Shown here: positions 1 through 7,084 of the stretch, in pieces
Layout of the letters: every line of letters starts with the position of its first letter
Numbering within the stretch: the stretch's first letter is position 1
Origin: Candidatus Caccousia avistercoris
GTDB taxonomy: Bacteria > Bacillota > Clostridia > Oscillospirales > Acutalibacteraceae
Direction of reading: 5' to 3'
NCBI GenBank assembly: GCA_018715025.1
Contig: DVMK01000042.1
Coordinates: forward strand, 1 to 9,937
DNA length: 9,937 nucleotides
Translations under genes and position numbers: made by a program
Notes under the pieces: generated by a model
What the model was told of the DNA's origin: nothing
Databases searched by the model: none
The model's input: only the letters and a program-made list of their open reading frames with translations

Positions 1-728
1 TTCTTTTTCTGCCCGAAAACTTTACTTTAAGTAATATTCAATATGTTATATCCACTCCGGATTTCTTTCAAATTTACGCTAACACCGGGTTTGTGGTTAT
101 TGTTGGTACTTTGTGCAGCCTTCTGGCAACGCTTCTTCTGTCGTATGGGCTGACGCAGAACGTACTTGGCATTCGGGTGGTGCGCCTTCTGGTGCTGTTC
201 ACCATGCTGTTCAGCGGCGGCATGATTCCCACCTACCTGATTGTACGGGAAACCGGCCTTCTCAACAATCTGTGGTCGCTTATTCTTCCCGGCCTGGTCA
301 GCCCCTTCAACACGTTCCTTCTGGTAAACGCACTGAAGTCCCTCCCCCCCAGCCTGAGCGAATCCGCCGAGCTGGACGGTGCAGGCACACTGCGTATCCT
401 GTTCCGCATCATCCTCCCTCTTTCCCTGCCCACCATGGCCACACTGCTTCTCTTTTATGCGGTGGCCTACTGGAACAAATACTTTTCCGCAATCCTGTAC
501 GTGCCAAAGCGGGAAAATTGGGTGCTGCAGGTTCTGCTGCGGCAAATCCTCATCAACGACGACCAGGGCAGCGTGGGAGGCGGAACGACAGACACGCTGG
601 TGGCGCAGATGGGCGTCACACTGAAAATGGCTACCGTAGTAACAGCCGTTATCCCCATTATGCTGGTTTACCCCTTTGTACAAAAGTATTTCATCAAAGG
701 CGTCATGGTTGGCGCCGTAAAGGAATAA
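1..728 (+). CDS. Carbohydrate ABC transporter permease, LplC/YtcP type (5' truncated)
   Basis: Inner-membrane permease of a CUT1-family importer for sugars or oligosaccharides. The frame is open from base 3 to the TAA at 726-728, so the gene begins upstream of the window. About 241 residues are visible; relatives are near 290-300, so roughly 50-60 N-terminal residues (the first membrane helix) are missing. Visible residues 1-30 contain a periplasmic stretch (LPENFTLSNIQYVIS) usual just before the core permease domain. Several hydrophobic segments follow, with the family stretch FSGGMIPTYLIV. The EAA loop that docks on the ATPase lies near visible residues 120-142 (ESAELDGAG, then IILPLS). The next gene encodes the binding lipoprotein, as in lpl/yte-type operons. 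No ATPase gene is visible, and such systems commonly share an MsmX/MsmK-type ATPase. An in-frame GTG at 93 is internal, because conserved sequence continues upstream of it. The substrate cannot be told from the sequence. Confidence 0.93.
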   Translation, partial: LFLPENFTLSNIQYVISTPDFFQIYANTGFVVIVGTLCSLLATLLLSYGLTQNVLGIRVVRLLVLFTMLFSGGMIPTYLIVRETGLLNNLWSLILPGLVSPFNTFLLVNALKSLPPSLSESAELDGAGTLRILFRIILPLSLPTMATLLLFYAVAYWNKYFSAILYVPKRENWVLQVLLRQILINDDQGSVGGGTTDTLVAQMGVTLKMATVVTAVIPIMLVYPFVQKYFIKGVMVGAVKE

Positions 729-756
729 ACAGAATTTTTTGAAGGAGGATTTGAAA

Positions 757-2337
757 ATGAAAAAACAACTGCTAGGAATGCTGCTGACCCTCGCCATGCT
801 GTCCGGCACGGTGTGCGGGTGCAGCAGCGGGGAAACCGGCGCCAGCGCCGCCCCCTCGGGCGGAGAAGCCTCTGCCGCTTCTGCAGCGGAAAGCGAGACG
901 GCGTCAGAGCCGGCAGAGCCGGTGGAAATTGACATTATCGCCCGCCAGCTGGGGCAGGCGTCGCACCCGGACAACGCCATTTGGGAAGCGCTGGAGCCCA
1001 AGCTGCGGGAGCACGGCGTTATCGCCAACATCGAGTATTATCCCTCTACAGACTATGCGTCCCAATGCTCTGTATTGATCGCCAGCGGCCAATACCCAGA
1101 CATGATGGAATTCTGGTCCTCCAGCTTTCCCAGAGAGCTGAACGAGCTGATTGAGGACGGCGTCATCCAGCCGCTGGATGACCTTATTGCCCAGTATGGC
1201 TCCAACATTACCACCGTGCGCACCGAAAACAACTGCACCTGGCTGAAAATGGACGGCCAGACCTACGGCATTCCCTGCCGCGCAGAGGATGTGGGCACCA
1301 ACTACTGCTATGTGGTGCGGCAGGACTGGCTGGACGCTTTGGATCTTCCCGTGCCCGACACCCTTGACGATTTTTATGATATGCTGGTAGCCTTTTCCCA
1401 ATATGATGCCGACGGCGACGGGGACACCTCTGACACCATCCCCTTCGGATACGGCTCTTCCACCCACTTCCAGCTTCCTGTGGCAATCGCCTGCTCCCCC
1501 AACAGCATCGTTTACGGGCAGTGGAACGTGACAGACGACGGCGTGGAATACTACGCTGTCATGGACAACTTCAAAAACGTGCTGGAATTCACCCGCAGGC
1601 TGTACCAGGAAGGGCTCATGGAACCTGAGTATGTGCTTATGGATCGGGATCAGCTGTGGACCCGCATGAACGAGGGCATGTACGGCGCCTGCGCCTGGTA
1701 TGTGGACCGCCTTGACGTACAGACCAGCCCCACCGCCGAAACCTATTATGCGGCGAACCCGGACTCTCAGCTTACGGTTCTCAACATTTTCCCCGATGAA
1801 AACGGTGTGCGCCGGTACCCCCGCATGAACAGCACCCAGCAGATGATCGTCTTTTCCGAAGCTTCTCAGGAGGAAGCGGCCGCCTGTATTCGCTTCCTGG
1901 ATTACCTCTATTCCGACGAGGGCGGCCTTCTGGCCGACCTGGGCGTGGAAGGCGTTCACTGGGACACTAACGAGGACGGGCAAATGGAAATCCTCATCAG
2001 CTCAGAGGAGCAGACCGAGGCAGGGTACAGCATGTACAACTGGATGGCCAAGCGCAGTTACCTTTCTCCCATTGTGGGCGACTATTCCTGGGAGGTTGCC
2101 GACATGCTGCTGGCTTCCACCGTTACCAACCCGGTCATTGGAATTGAAACCCAGGCCGGTGAGGACTACAGCTCCAGCCTGAATTCCCTCACCAGCACAG
2201 CCATTACCTCCATGATAGTGGACGAGGGCATTGATTTGGATCAGGCCTTTGAGGAATTTGTGAATTCCTGGTATTCCAGCGGCGGCCAGGAGTGGACCGA
2301 CCAGCTGAACGAAGGCTACCAGAGCCAGAACCAGTAA
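757..2337 (+). CDS. Extracellular sugar-binding lipoprotein (family 1 solute-binding protein, LplA/YtcQ-like)
   Basis: Membrane-anchored substrate receptor of the ABC importer whose permease ends 28 bases upstream. The ATG at 757 is chosen because AAGGAGG (742-748) lies 8 bases before it; the in-frame TTG at 739 would sit upstream of that site. The product has 526 residues, typical of the long LplA-like class. Residues 1-21 form a lipoprotein signal peptide (MKKQLLG, then a hydrophobic core) with a lipobox VCG/C, giving Cys22 as the likely lipidated residue. Residues 23-55 or so are an Ala/Ser/Glu/Gly-rich linker to the binding domain. Mature-domain marks include SGQYPDMMEFW, the segment GQTYGIP and an Asp-rich loop at D217-D226 (DADGDGDTSD). 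That loop resembles the metal-binding-like loop common in this subfamily just before the IPFGYG segment. The ligand is unknown; a complex oligosaccharide is plausible from the subfamily. Transcription should end at the terminator directly downstream. Confidence 0.93.
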   Translation: MKKQLLGMLLTLAMLSGTVCGCSSGETGASAAPSGGEASAASAAESETASEPAEPVEIDIIARQLGQASHPDNAIWEALEPKLREHGVIANIEYYPSTDYASQCSVLIASGQYPDMMEFWSSSFPRELNELIEDGVIQPLDDLIAQYGSNITTVRTENNCTWLKMDGQTYGIPCRAEDVGTNYCYVVRQDWLDALDLPVPDTLDDFYDMLVAFSQYDADGDGDTSDTIPFGYGSSTHFQLPVAIACSPNSIVYGQWNVTDDGVEYYAVMDNFKNVLEFTRRLYQEGLMEPEYVLMDRDQLWTRMNEGMYGACAWYVDRLDVQTSPTAETYYAANPDSQLTVLNIFPDENGVRRYPRMNSTQQMIVFSEASQEEAAACIRFLDYLYSDEGGLLADLGVEGVHWDTNEDGQMEILISSEEQTEAGYSMYNWMAKRSYLSPIVGDYSWEVADMLLASTVTNPVIGIETQAGEDYSSSLNSLTSTAITSMIVDEGIDLDQAFEEFVNSWYSSGGQEWTDQLNEGYQSQNQ

Positions 2338-2361
2338 CAAAATATCTCCCATTCCCCCTCT

Positions 2362-2400
2362 GGCGGGGCCGGCCGTTTTTCGCGGCCGGCCCCGCCTTTT
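2362..2400 (+). terminator. Strong Rho-independent terminator after the ABC operon
   Basis: A perfect 14-bp GC-rich stem (GGCGGGGCCGGCCG at 2362-2375 with CGGCCGGCCCCGCC at 2383-2396) closes a 7-base loop (TTTTTCG) and is followed by TTTT (2397-2400). It begins 25 bases after the stop codon of the binding protein gene. It should separate the importer transcript from the rfbF operon. Confidence 0.9.
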
Positions 2401-2417
2401 GCGCGCCTCAGAAATTT

Positions 2418-2446
2418 TTTAATCTGGACGGGCTGCGGCGCATAAG
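2418..2446 (+). promoter_or_regulatory. Weak candidate promoter for the rfbF operon
   Basis: The operon needs its own promoter because a strong terminator lies just upstream. The only AT-rich DNA before rfbF is around 2411-2450. Two poor candidates are visible: TTTAAT at 2418-2423 as a -10 box without a recognisable -35, or TTTAAT (2418-2423) as a poor -35 with CATAAG (2441-2446) as the -10 at 17-bp spacing. Neither is convincing. The exact start site cannot be set from the sequence. Confidence 0.2.
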
Positions 2447-2456
2447 AATAGAGAAA

Positions 2457-2474
2457 GGCGGCCTGCGGGCCGCC
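2457..2474 (+). promoter_or_regulatory. Leader hairpin ahead of the rfbF ribosome binding site
   Basis: GGCGGCC (2457-2463) and GGCCGCC (2468-2474) form a perfect 7-bp stem with a TGCG tetraloop. It lies 12 bases upstream of the AAGGAGG site (2487-2493) of rfbF. There is no T-run after it, so it is not an intrinsic terminator. It could stabilise or fold the operon leader, but it may also be a chance product of GC-rich sequence. Confidence 0.35.
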
Positions 2475-2500
2475 GGAACCGGAGACAAGGAGGCGCGGCG

Positions 2501-3292
2501 TTGAAAACTGTTATTCTGGCGGGCGGGTTCGGCACCCGCATTGGGGAGGAAAGCGTCCTGCGGCCCAAGCCCATGATCCTCATCGGGGGCCAGCCCATCC
2601 TGTGGCATATCATGAAATATTACTCTCAGTTCGGGCACAACGAGTTCATCCTCTGCTGCGGGTACCTGGGGCACATCATCAAGGAATACTTCGCCAACTA
2701 CTACCTGCATCAGTCCACCGTAACCTTCGACTTCACCGACCACAACCGCATGACCATCCACACCAACGTGGCGGAGCCCTGGCGGGTGACGCTGGTGGAG
2801 ACGGGCCTGTACACCCAGACCGGCGGGCGGGTGAAGCGGGCGGCGGCCTACACCGGCGGCGAGCCCTTCTTCCTCACCTATGGCGACGGCGTGGCCGACG
2901 TGGATTTGAACGCTTTGCTGCGGCAGCACCAGGATTCCGGCATGCTGGTCACTTTGACGGCGGTGCAGCCGGGGGGCCGGTTCGGCGTGCTGGACCTGGA
3001 GTCCGGCTCCTGCCAGGTAAAGGGCTTTCGGGAGAAGAACCGGGAGGACGGCGGCTGGGTGAACGGCGGGTTCATGGCGGTGCAGCCGGAGTTCGTGGAA
3101 CGCCTGCCGGACGAGGAGGGCTGCGTGCTGGAACGCGCCCCCCTGGAAGAGCTGAGCCGGGCCGGCCTGCTGGGGGCTTACCGGCACCATGGCTTCTGGA
3201 AATGTATGGACACCCAGCGGGACCGGGAGGAGCTGGAGCAGCTTTGGCGGGGCGGCAAAGCCCCCTGGCGGATTTGGGAGGGAGAACATTGA
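2501..3292 (+). CDS. rfbF: Glucose-1-phosphate cytidylyltransferase
   Basis: Cytosolic nucleotidyltransferase that joins CTP and alpha-D-glucose 1-phosphate to give CDP-glucose and pyrophosphate. At 263 residues it matches the usual RfbF/DdhA length (about 257-260). The sequence runs through the RfbF landmarks: GGFGTR (8-13) with KPM (23-25) for nucleotide binding, PILWHIMKYYS (32-42), CCGYLGHIIKEYFANYYLH (52-70), AEPWRVTLVETG (91-102), YGDGVADVD (127-135), EKN followed by DGGWVNGG (178-190), and GFWKCMDTQRD (231-241). D129 and D237 sit where characterised enzymes bind Mg2+. The EKP usual in this family reads EKN here. The TTG start at 2501 is supported by AAGGAGG (2487-2493) 7 bases upstream. 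It is the first gene of the six-gene operon and its stop overlaps the next start by 4 bases. CDP-glucose normally feeds RfbG and RfbH to make 3,6-dideoxyhexoses, but neither gene is present here. The family assignment is secure; the downstream use is not. Confidence 0.95.
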   Translation: MKTVILAGGFGTRIGEESVLRPKPMILIGGQPILWHIMKYYSQFGHNEFILCCGYLGHIIKEYFANYYLHQSTVTFDFTDHNRMTIHTNVAEPWRVTLVETGLYTQTGGRVKRAAAYTGGEPFFLTYGDGVADVDLNALLRQHQDSGMLVTLTAVQPGGRFGVLDLESGSCQVKGFREKNREDGGWVNGGFMAVQPEFVERLPDEEGCVLERAPLEELSRAGLLGAYRHHGFWKCMDTQRDREELEQLWRGGKAPWRIWEGEH

Positions 3293-4242
3293 AGATCAGC
3301 GTGATTATGCTCACCTGCGACCGGGAGGCCCTGGTGGGCCGGGCCATTCAGTGCGTGCTGGATCAGGATTTTCCCAGCTTTGAGCTGATTGTGGTGGACA
3401 ACGGTTCCCGGGACGGCAGCGGCCGGGTGGCGGAGCAGTACGCCGCCCGGGACAAACGGGTGCGGGTGCTGCACCGGAGCCGGGGGAACATCGGCTCCGG
3501 CCGAAACGCCGGGCTGGACGCGGCCCGGGGGGAGTACATTGCCTTTGTGGACGACGACGACACCATGGATCCGGACTATCTTTCCTTCCTGTACGGCCTG
3601 GCAGAGCATTACGGGGCGGACGCGGCGGTGTGCGGCTCCTGGAAAGAGGTGGAGGGGCGCAGGCTGCCCAACTGCGTGGATCCCACCCTGCTGGTGATGG
3701 GCCCGGAGGAGGCGGTGCGGGAGCTGCTGCGGCGGAAGCGGTACAACGCCGCCACCCCCACCAAGCTGTGGCGGCACCAGCTGTTCCGCCTCCACCGGTT
3801 CCGGGAGGAGGGAAGGTACGACGACATCACCATCGTGTACCGGCTGTTCGCCCAGGCGGAAAAAACCGTGTTCCAGGGCGTGCCCAAATACTGCTTCACC
3901 CGCCACCCGGGCAACAATTCCCGCTTTACTACCGACGACAGCCTTCTCACCCCGGAACAGCTGGAGGAATACTTCGCCGCCTTCCGGGAACGGACGGATT
4001 ACCTGGCCCAAACGCTGCCGGGGATTGGGGAGTACGCCAAATACAGTGAATTTTCCTACCTGCTCTCTATGTGCCACAAGCTGGAGGAAGGGAACCTGCC
4101 CGCCTGCGCCCCTCAGCTTGCCCGCGCCCGGGGCGAGCTTCTGCGGGAGTACGGCTGGTTTTCCCGCTGCCCGTACCTGCAGGGCTTAGAGCGGGAATGG
4201 CTGGCCCGGTACGTGGCCCCCCACCTGGGGAAGGGAGGCTGA
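3289..4242 (+). CDS. Family 2 glycosyltransferase (first of two)
   Basis: GT-A fold transferase, 317 residues, expected at the cytosolic face of the membrane, moving a sugar from a nucleotide donor to a glycan or lipid-linked acceptor. The N-terminus (KISVIMLTCDRE, then VLDQDFPSFELIVVDNGSRD at residues 23-42) is classic GT2, followed by SGRNAGLDAARGEYIAFVDD (70-89) and the metal/nucleotide DxD region D88-D91 (four aspartates). The distal half, after GSWKEVEG near 125, is alpha-rich and variable and probably sets acceptor choice. No membrane helices are seen, so it may be peripheral. The start is TTG at 3289 in a TTGA overlap with the rfbF stop, with GGGAGGGAG at 3276-3284 as ribosome binding site. 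The open frame extends far upstream inside rfbF, but that part is shadow. Donor and acceptor are unknown; CDP-glucose or a derivative is possible from context only. Confidence 0.9.
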   Translation: MKISVIMLTCDREALVGRAIQCVLDQDFPSFELIVVDNGSRDGSGRVAEQYAARDKRVRVLHRSRGNIGSGRNAGLDAARGEYIAFVDDDDTMDPDYLSFLYGLAEHYGADAAVCGSWKEVEGRRLPNCVDPTLLVMGPEEAVRELLRRKRYNAATPTKLWRHQLFRLHRFREEGRYDDITIVYRLFAQAEKTVFQGVPKYCFTRHPGNNSRFTTDDSLLTPEQLEEYFAAFRERTDYLAQTLPGIGEYAKYSEFSYLLSMCHKLEEGNLPACAPQLARARGELLREYGWFSRCPYLQGLEREWLARYVAPHLGKGG

Positions 4243-4245
4243 CCC

Positions 4246-5457
4246 ATGGGAAAGATCGCCTTTCTCACCCGGGTGTACAACGGGGAGCCCTACCTGCGGC
4301 AGTGCGTGGAAAGCGTGCTGCGCCAGACGGAGGGGAATCTGGCGTATTACCTGTGCGACAACGGCTCCACCGACCACACCCGGGCCATCATACAGGAATA
4401 CGCCCAAAAAGACAGCCGGATCCGCCCCGTCTATTTTGAGGAAAACCTCCCCCTGGCCAGCATGAACCTGCTGCTGAAGCAGATCTACGCCGGGGACTGC
4501 GACTACCTGGCGGTGCTGGACGGGGACGACTGGTACAGCCCCTCCTTTGCCCAAAAGGGGAGGGAGGCCCTGGAACGCACCGGCGCCGGCCTGTTTCTGG
4601 CGGGCTCCGCCTTTCACCAGGCAGAAACCGGCGAGGTGCTGGGCCTGCGCTCTCTGGGAACGGAGCTTCTTCTGGGGCGGGACCAGCTGGCGGCCGCCTT
4701 CCCCAGCCTTCACGTGTTCCTGCGCACCTACTGGGGGAAGATGCTGCGCCTTTCCCTTCTGCGGGAAGGCCCCCTTCTGGTGGACGAAAGCCTGTACTAC
4801 GGCAGCGACACCATCTTTCTGCTGGAATACCTGGTGCGCTGCCGGCAGGTGGCGGGCACCGGCGAAATCCTGCACCACTACCGGGTCCATCCCTCCTCCG
4901 ACTCAGGCCGGTACTCCCCCGCCCGCTTCCGGGACGACGAATTCCAGCGCCGCCGCACCGAGGAGCTTCTAGCAGAGCTGGGGCCCGTCAGCGGGGAAAA
5001 CCATTTCTTCCTGTCCCTGGTATTTTTAAACGCCGCCATCGACACCGGCCGCCTGTACCTGAACAGCCGCCTTCCCGCGGAAGAGCTGATCCGCCAGCTG
5101 GAGGAGATGTTCTTCTCTTCCCCGCTGGAGGAAGCCTGGCGTCTGGTGTGCGCCCAGGCCCCCGCCCAGTGGGAAATTTCCCGAATGCGGGCGGTGATGC
5201 AGGAGGCCGCCGGGGCGCTGAAGGGGATTCTCATCCCCCAGGGGGCCGGGGCGGCCCTGCCCCCCTGGGAAGCCTGCCTGCGGGGGGCGAAGCTGCTGTA
5301 CCGGCTTTCCCTTTTCCTGGCGGACCCCATCCTGCGGGGCCAGGCGCTGACCCTGCGCTGCGCTTACGCCCGGCGGGCGGGCGACCGGGAGGAGGAAGCC
5401 CGGGCCGCGGCGGAGCTGTCTGCGCTTTTGCCTGCAAAAGGAGGTCTTTTTGAATGA
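4246..5457 (+). CDS. Family 2 glycosyltransferase (second)
   Basis: 403-residue GT-A fold transferase. Residues 1-45 (KIAFLTRVYNGEPYLRQCVE, later CDNGSTD) are typical GT2, and the DxD motif is LDGDDW at 91-96. A second conserved patch around VDESLYYGSDTIFLLEYL and GEILHHYRVHPSS in the middle matches the catalytic-base and acceptor side of GT2 enzymes. The C-terminal half (about residue 225 onward) is helical, Ala/Leu/Glu-rich and not a known domain to me. It is longer than the first transferase, and the two differ enough that they probably make different linkages. The ATG at 4246 has AAGGGAGG (4231-4238) 7 bases upstream, and only 3 bases separate it from the previous stop. Its stop overlaps the next start (ATGA at 5454). 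The sugar and acceptor are unknown. Confidence 0.9.
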   Translation: MGKIAFLTRVYNGEPYLRQCVESVLRQTEGNLAYYLCDNGSTDHTRAIIQEYAQKDSRIRPVYFEENLPLASMNLLLKQIYAGDCDYLAVLDGDDWYSPSFAQKGREALERTGAGLFLAGSAFHQAETGEVLGLRSLGTELLLGRDQLAAAFPSLHVFLRTYWGKMLRLSLLREGPLLVDESLYYGSDTIFLLEYLVRCRQVAGTGEILHHYRVHPSSDSGRYSPARFRDDEFQRRRTEELLAELGPVSGENHFFLSLVFLNAAIDTGRLYLNSRLPAEELIRQLEEMFFSSPLEEAWRLVCAQAPAQWEISRMRAVMQEAAGALKGILIPQGAGAALPPWEACLRGAKLLYRLSLFLADPILRGQALTLRCAYARRAGDREEEARAAAELSALLPAKGGLFE

Positions 5458-6290
5458 AGCAAGAACCTGTCACCGCGAAAATCCTGGAGTTTTTCGTCAC
5501 CAACCGCTGCACCCTCAACTGCAAAATGTGCCTGTGCAGCGTGCCCTACCTGCCCCACCCCCGGCACACGCCCAAGGAGGAGCTGTTCCGCCACTTCGCC
5601 CTGGCCTTTCCTCTTTACGATTCCATCGGCCGGGTGGAAATCATCGGCGGCGAGCCCCTCATGCATCCCCACATTGCCGAGATCATCGAGGAGCTGATCC
5701 AATACCGGGAAAAAATCCCGAAAATCCGCATCACCACCAACGCCACCATCGTGCCCGGCGAAAAGCTGCTGGCGGCGGTGCACAAGGCCCAGGAGGCCGG
5801 CATCGCCTTCGACTTCCTGCTGGACAACTACGGCCCCCTTTCCCGGAACCTGGAGAAAATCCAAAGGCTGCTGGAGGAACACCGCATCGACTACCGGGTA
5901 GACCAGTACACCGGCGGGAACCAGCGGGGGAACGGATGGCTCTGCTACGGGGATTTCACCCTGCATGAGGGGGAGACGGAGCAGGAGCTGTGGGAAAAAT
6001 TCCAGCACTGTCTCTGCCCGAAGCTGGAATTCCACGACACCCACGAGGGAAAAATTTACAGCTGCGTGTACGCCATGACCGGGGTCGCCCTGGGAAAATT
6101 TCAGCTTGCCCCCAACGAGTACGTGGATTTGACGGACAGCACGGCAAGCGACGAGGAAAAGCGGGAGATTCTGCGCACCTTCCTGAAGCGCCCCACCACC
6201 GCCTGCCGGTACTGCGACAGCTTTTTAGAGTGCTCGCCCCGGTTCCCCGCCGCCGAACAGCTGCCCAGAAGGGAGGAAGCCCCATGCTGA
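5454..6290 (+). CDS. Radical SAM protein with C-terminal cysteine cluster (paralogue 1)
   Basis: 278-residue radical S-adenosylmethionine enzyme that should bind a [4Fe-4S] cluster and generate a 5'-deoxyadenosyl radical. The CxxxCxxC motif is C19-C23-C26 in TNRCTLNCKMC, and the SAM-contact motif is GGEP at 65-68. After the barrel, C186, C188, C204 (in GKIYSC), C251, C254 (CRYC) and C260 look like a SPASM/twitch-type auxiliary Fe-S site. It is paralogous to the next gene: both have CTLNC, a GK-I-x-x-C segment, an EYVD block and TACRYC followed by YPAAEQ or FPAAEQ. The ATG at 5454 overlaps the preceding stop (ATGA), with AAGGAGG at 5438-5444. The position between glycosyltransferases and an aldo/keto reductase points to a sugar or glycoconjugate substrate. 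No peptide precursor gene is near, so a RiPP role is unlikely. The reaction itself is not predictable. Confidence 0.9.
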   Translation: MKQEPVTAKILEFFVTNRCTLNCKMCLCSVPYLPHPRHTPKEELFRHFALAFPLYDSIGRVEIIGGEPLMHPHIAEIIEELIQYREKIPKIRITTNATIVPGEKLLAAVHKAQEAGIAFDFLLDNYGPLSRNLEKIQRLLEEHRIDYRVDQYTGGNQRGNGWLCYGDFTLHEGETEQELWEKFQHCLCPKLEFHDTHEGKIYSCVYAMTGVALGKFQLAPNEYVDLTDSTASDEEKREILRTFLKRPTTACRYCDSFLECSPRFPAAEQLPRREEAPC

Positions 6291-7084
6291 GACTGCGCCG
6301 CCTGGCCCTTATTCCCACCCTGCGGTGCACCCTGAACTGCAGGCTGTGCTGCAACAGCGTGCCCCTGTACCGGAACCCGCCCTTCCTGCCCCTGGAAGAG
6401 CTGGCCCGGGATCTGCAGGCCCTGTTCGATCTGGTGGATTCCATCGAATGGATCCAGCTGGTGGGCGGGGAGATTTTCCTGTACCCGCAGCTCGCCCCCC
6501 TCCTGCGGGAGATCCGGCGCTGCGATTCCCAGTTCGACAAGCTCATCCTCATGACCAACGGCACCCTGACGCCTGGGGAGGAGGCGCTGGCGGCCCTGCA
6601 GGAATACGGCCCCCGGTGCCAGGTGCAGATCAGCGACTACGGGAAGTATTCCTTCCGCATCCGGGATCTGGAGGCCGCCCTGGCGGAACGGGCCGTTCCC
6701 AGCGTCACCAAAATCTTCCACGGGGACATGCAGCACTACGGCGGCTGGGTGGACAACACCAGCTACGCAGACCGGGGCTACTCCCAGGAGGAGCTGGAGG
6801 ACCTGTTCCGCTCCTGCTGGCAGATCGGCATGAAAAACTACCACATGTACCAGGGGAAGATCCACAACTGCATTCGCTCCCTCTTCGGGCTGGACCTGGG
6901 GCTGATCCCGGTGCCGGAGGAGGAGTACGTGGACGTGCGGGACACGGGGAAGTCGCGGGAAGAAAAGCGCGCCGCGCTGGCGCGCTTCGACACCAGGCCC
7001 CTCACCGCCTGCCGGTACTGCGGCGGCTTCGACACCGCCCGCGCCAAGCGGTACCCGGCGGCCGAGCAGGCCCCGCGGCTGTGA
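6284..7084 (+). CDS. Radical SAM protein with C-terminal cysteine cluster (paralogue 2)
   Basis: 266-residue radical SAM enzyme. C15-C19-C22 in LRCTLNCRLC bind the radical cluster, and VGGE (60-63) is the SAM-contact motif. C178, C196 (GKIHNC), C243 and C246 (CRYC) correspond to C186, C204, C251 and C254 of the upstream paralogue, a set of four that would suit one auxiliary [4Fe-4S] cluster. The cysteines unique to paralogue 1 (C188, C260) are missing. The central segment (about 105-175) differs strongly from the paralogue, which suggests a different substrate or step. The ATG at 6284 overlaps the upstream gene by 7 bases; GGGAGG (6271-6276) sits 7 bases before it. The frame is open further upstream, but the N-terminal motif fits this start. 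It ends in a GTGA overlap with the reductase gene. The assignment to radical SAM is firm; the function is unknown. Confidence 0.9.
   Translation: MLRLRRLALIPTLRCTLNCRLCCNSVPLYRNPPFLPLEELARDLQALFDLVDSIEWIQLVGGEIFLYPQLAPLLREIRRCDSQFDKLILMTNGTLTPGEEALAALQEYGPRCQVQISDYGKYSFRIRDLEAALAERAVPSVTKIFHGDMQHYGGWVDNTSYADRGYSQEELEDLFRSCWQIGMKNYHMYQGKIHNCIRSLFGLDLGLIPVPEEEYVDVRDTGKSREEKRAALARFDTRPLTACRYCGGFDTARAKRYPAAEQAPRL

Noticed and set aside
27..1031. Open frame on the - strand across the permease and start of the binding protein
   Set aside because: It spans two clear + strand genes and their ribosome binding site, and its translation has no recognisable domain.
904..1983. Long open frame on the - strand inside the binding protein gene
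   Set aside because: The translation is low-complexity Gly/Val/His-rich with no family motif, and the + strand protein is unmistakable. It is an antisense shadow.
2602..3288. Upstream extension of the first glycosyltransferase into rfbF
   Set aside because: The extension is Arg/Gly/Pro-rich shadow of rfbF. The GT2 N-terminus begins exactly at the TTG at 3289 with a ribosome binding site.
2408..3289. Open frame on the - strand opposite rfbF
   Set aside because: His/Pro/Gln-rich translation without recognisable domains, fully covered by the well-conserved rfbF.
6325..7080. Upstream extension of the aldo/keto reductase into the second radical SAM gene
   Set aside because: Shadow of the radical SAM gene; the AKR N-terminal pattern starts at the GTG at 7081.
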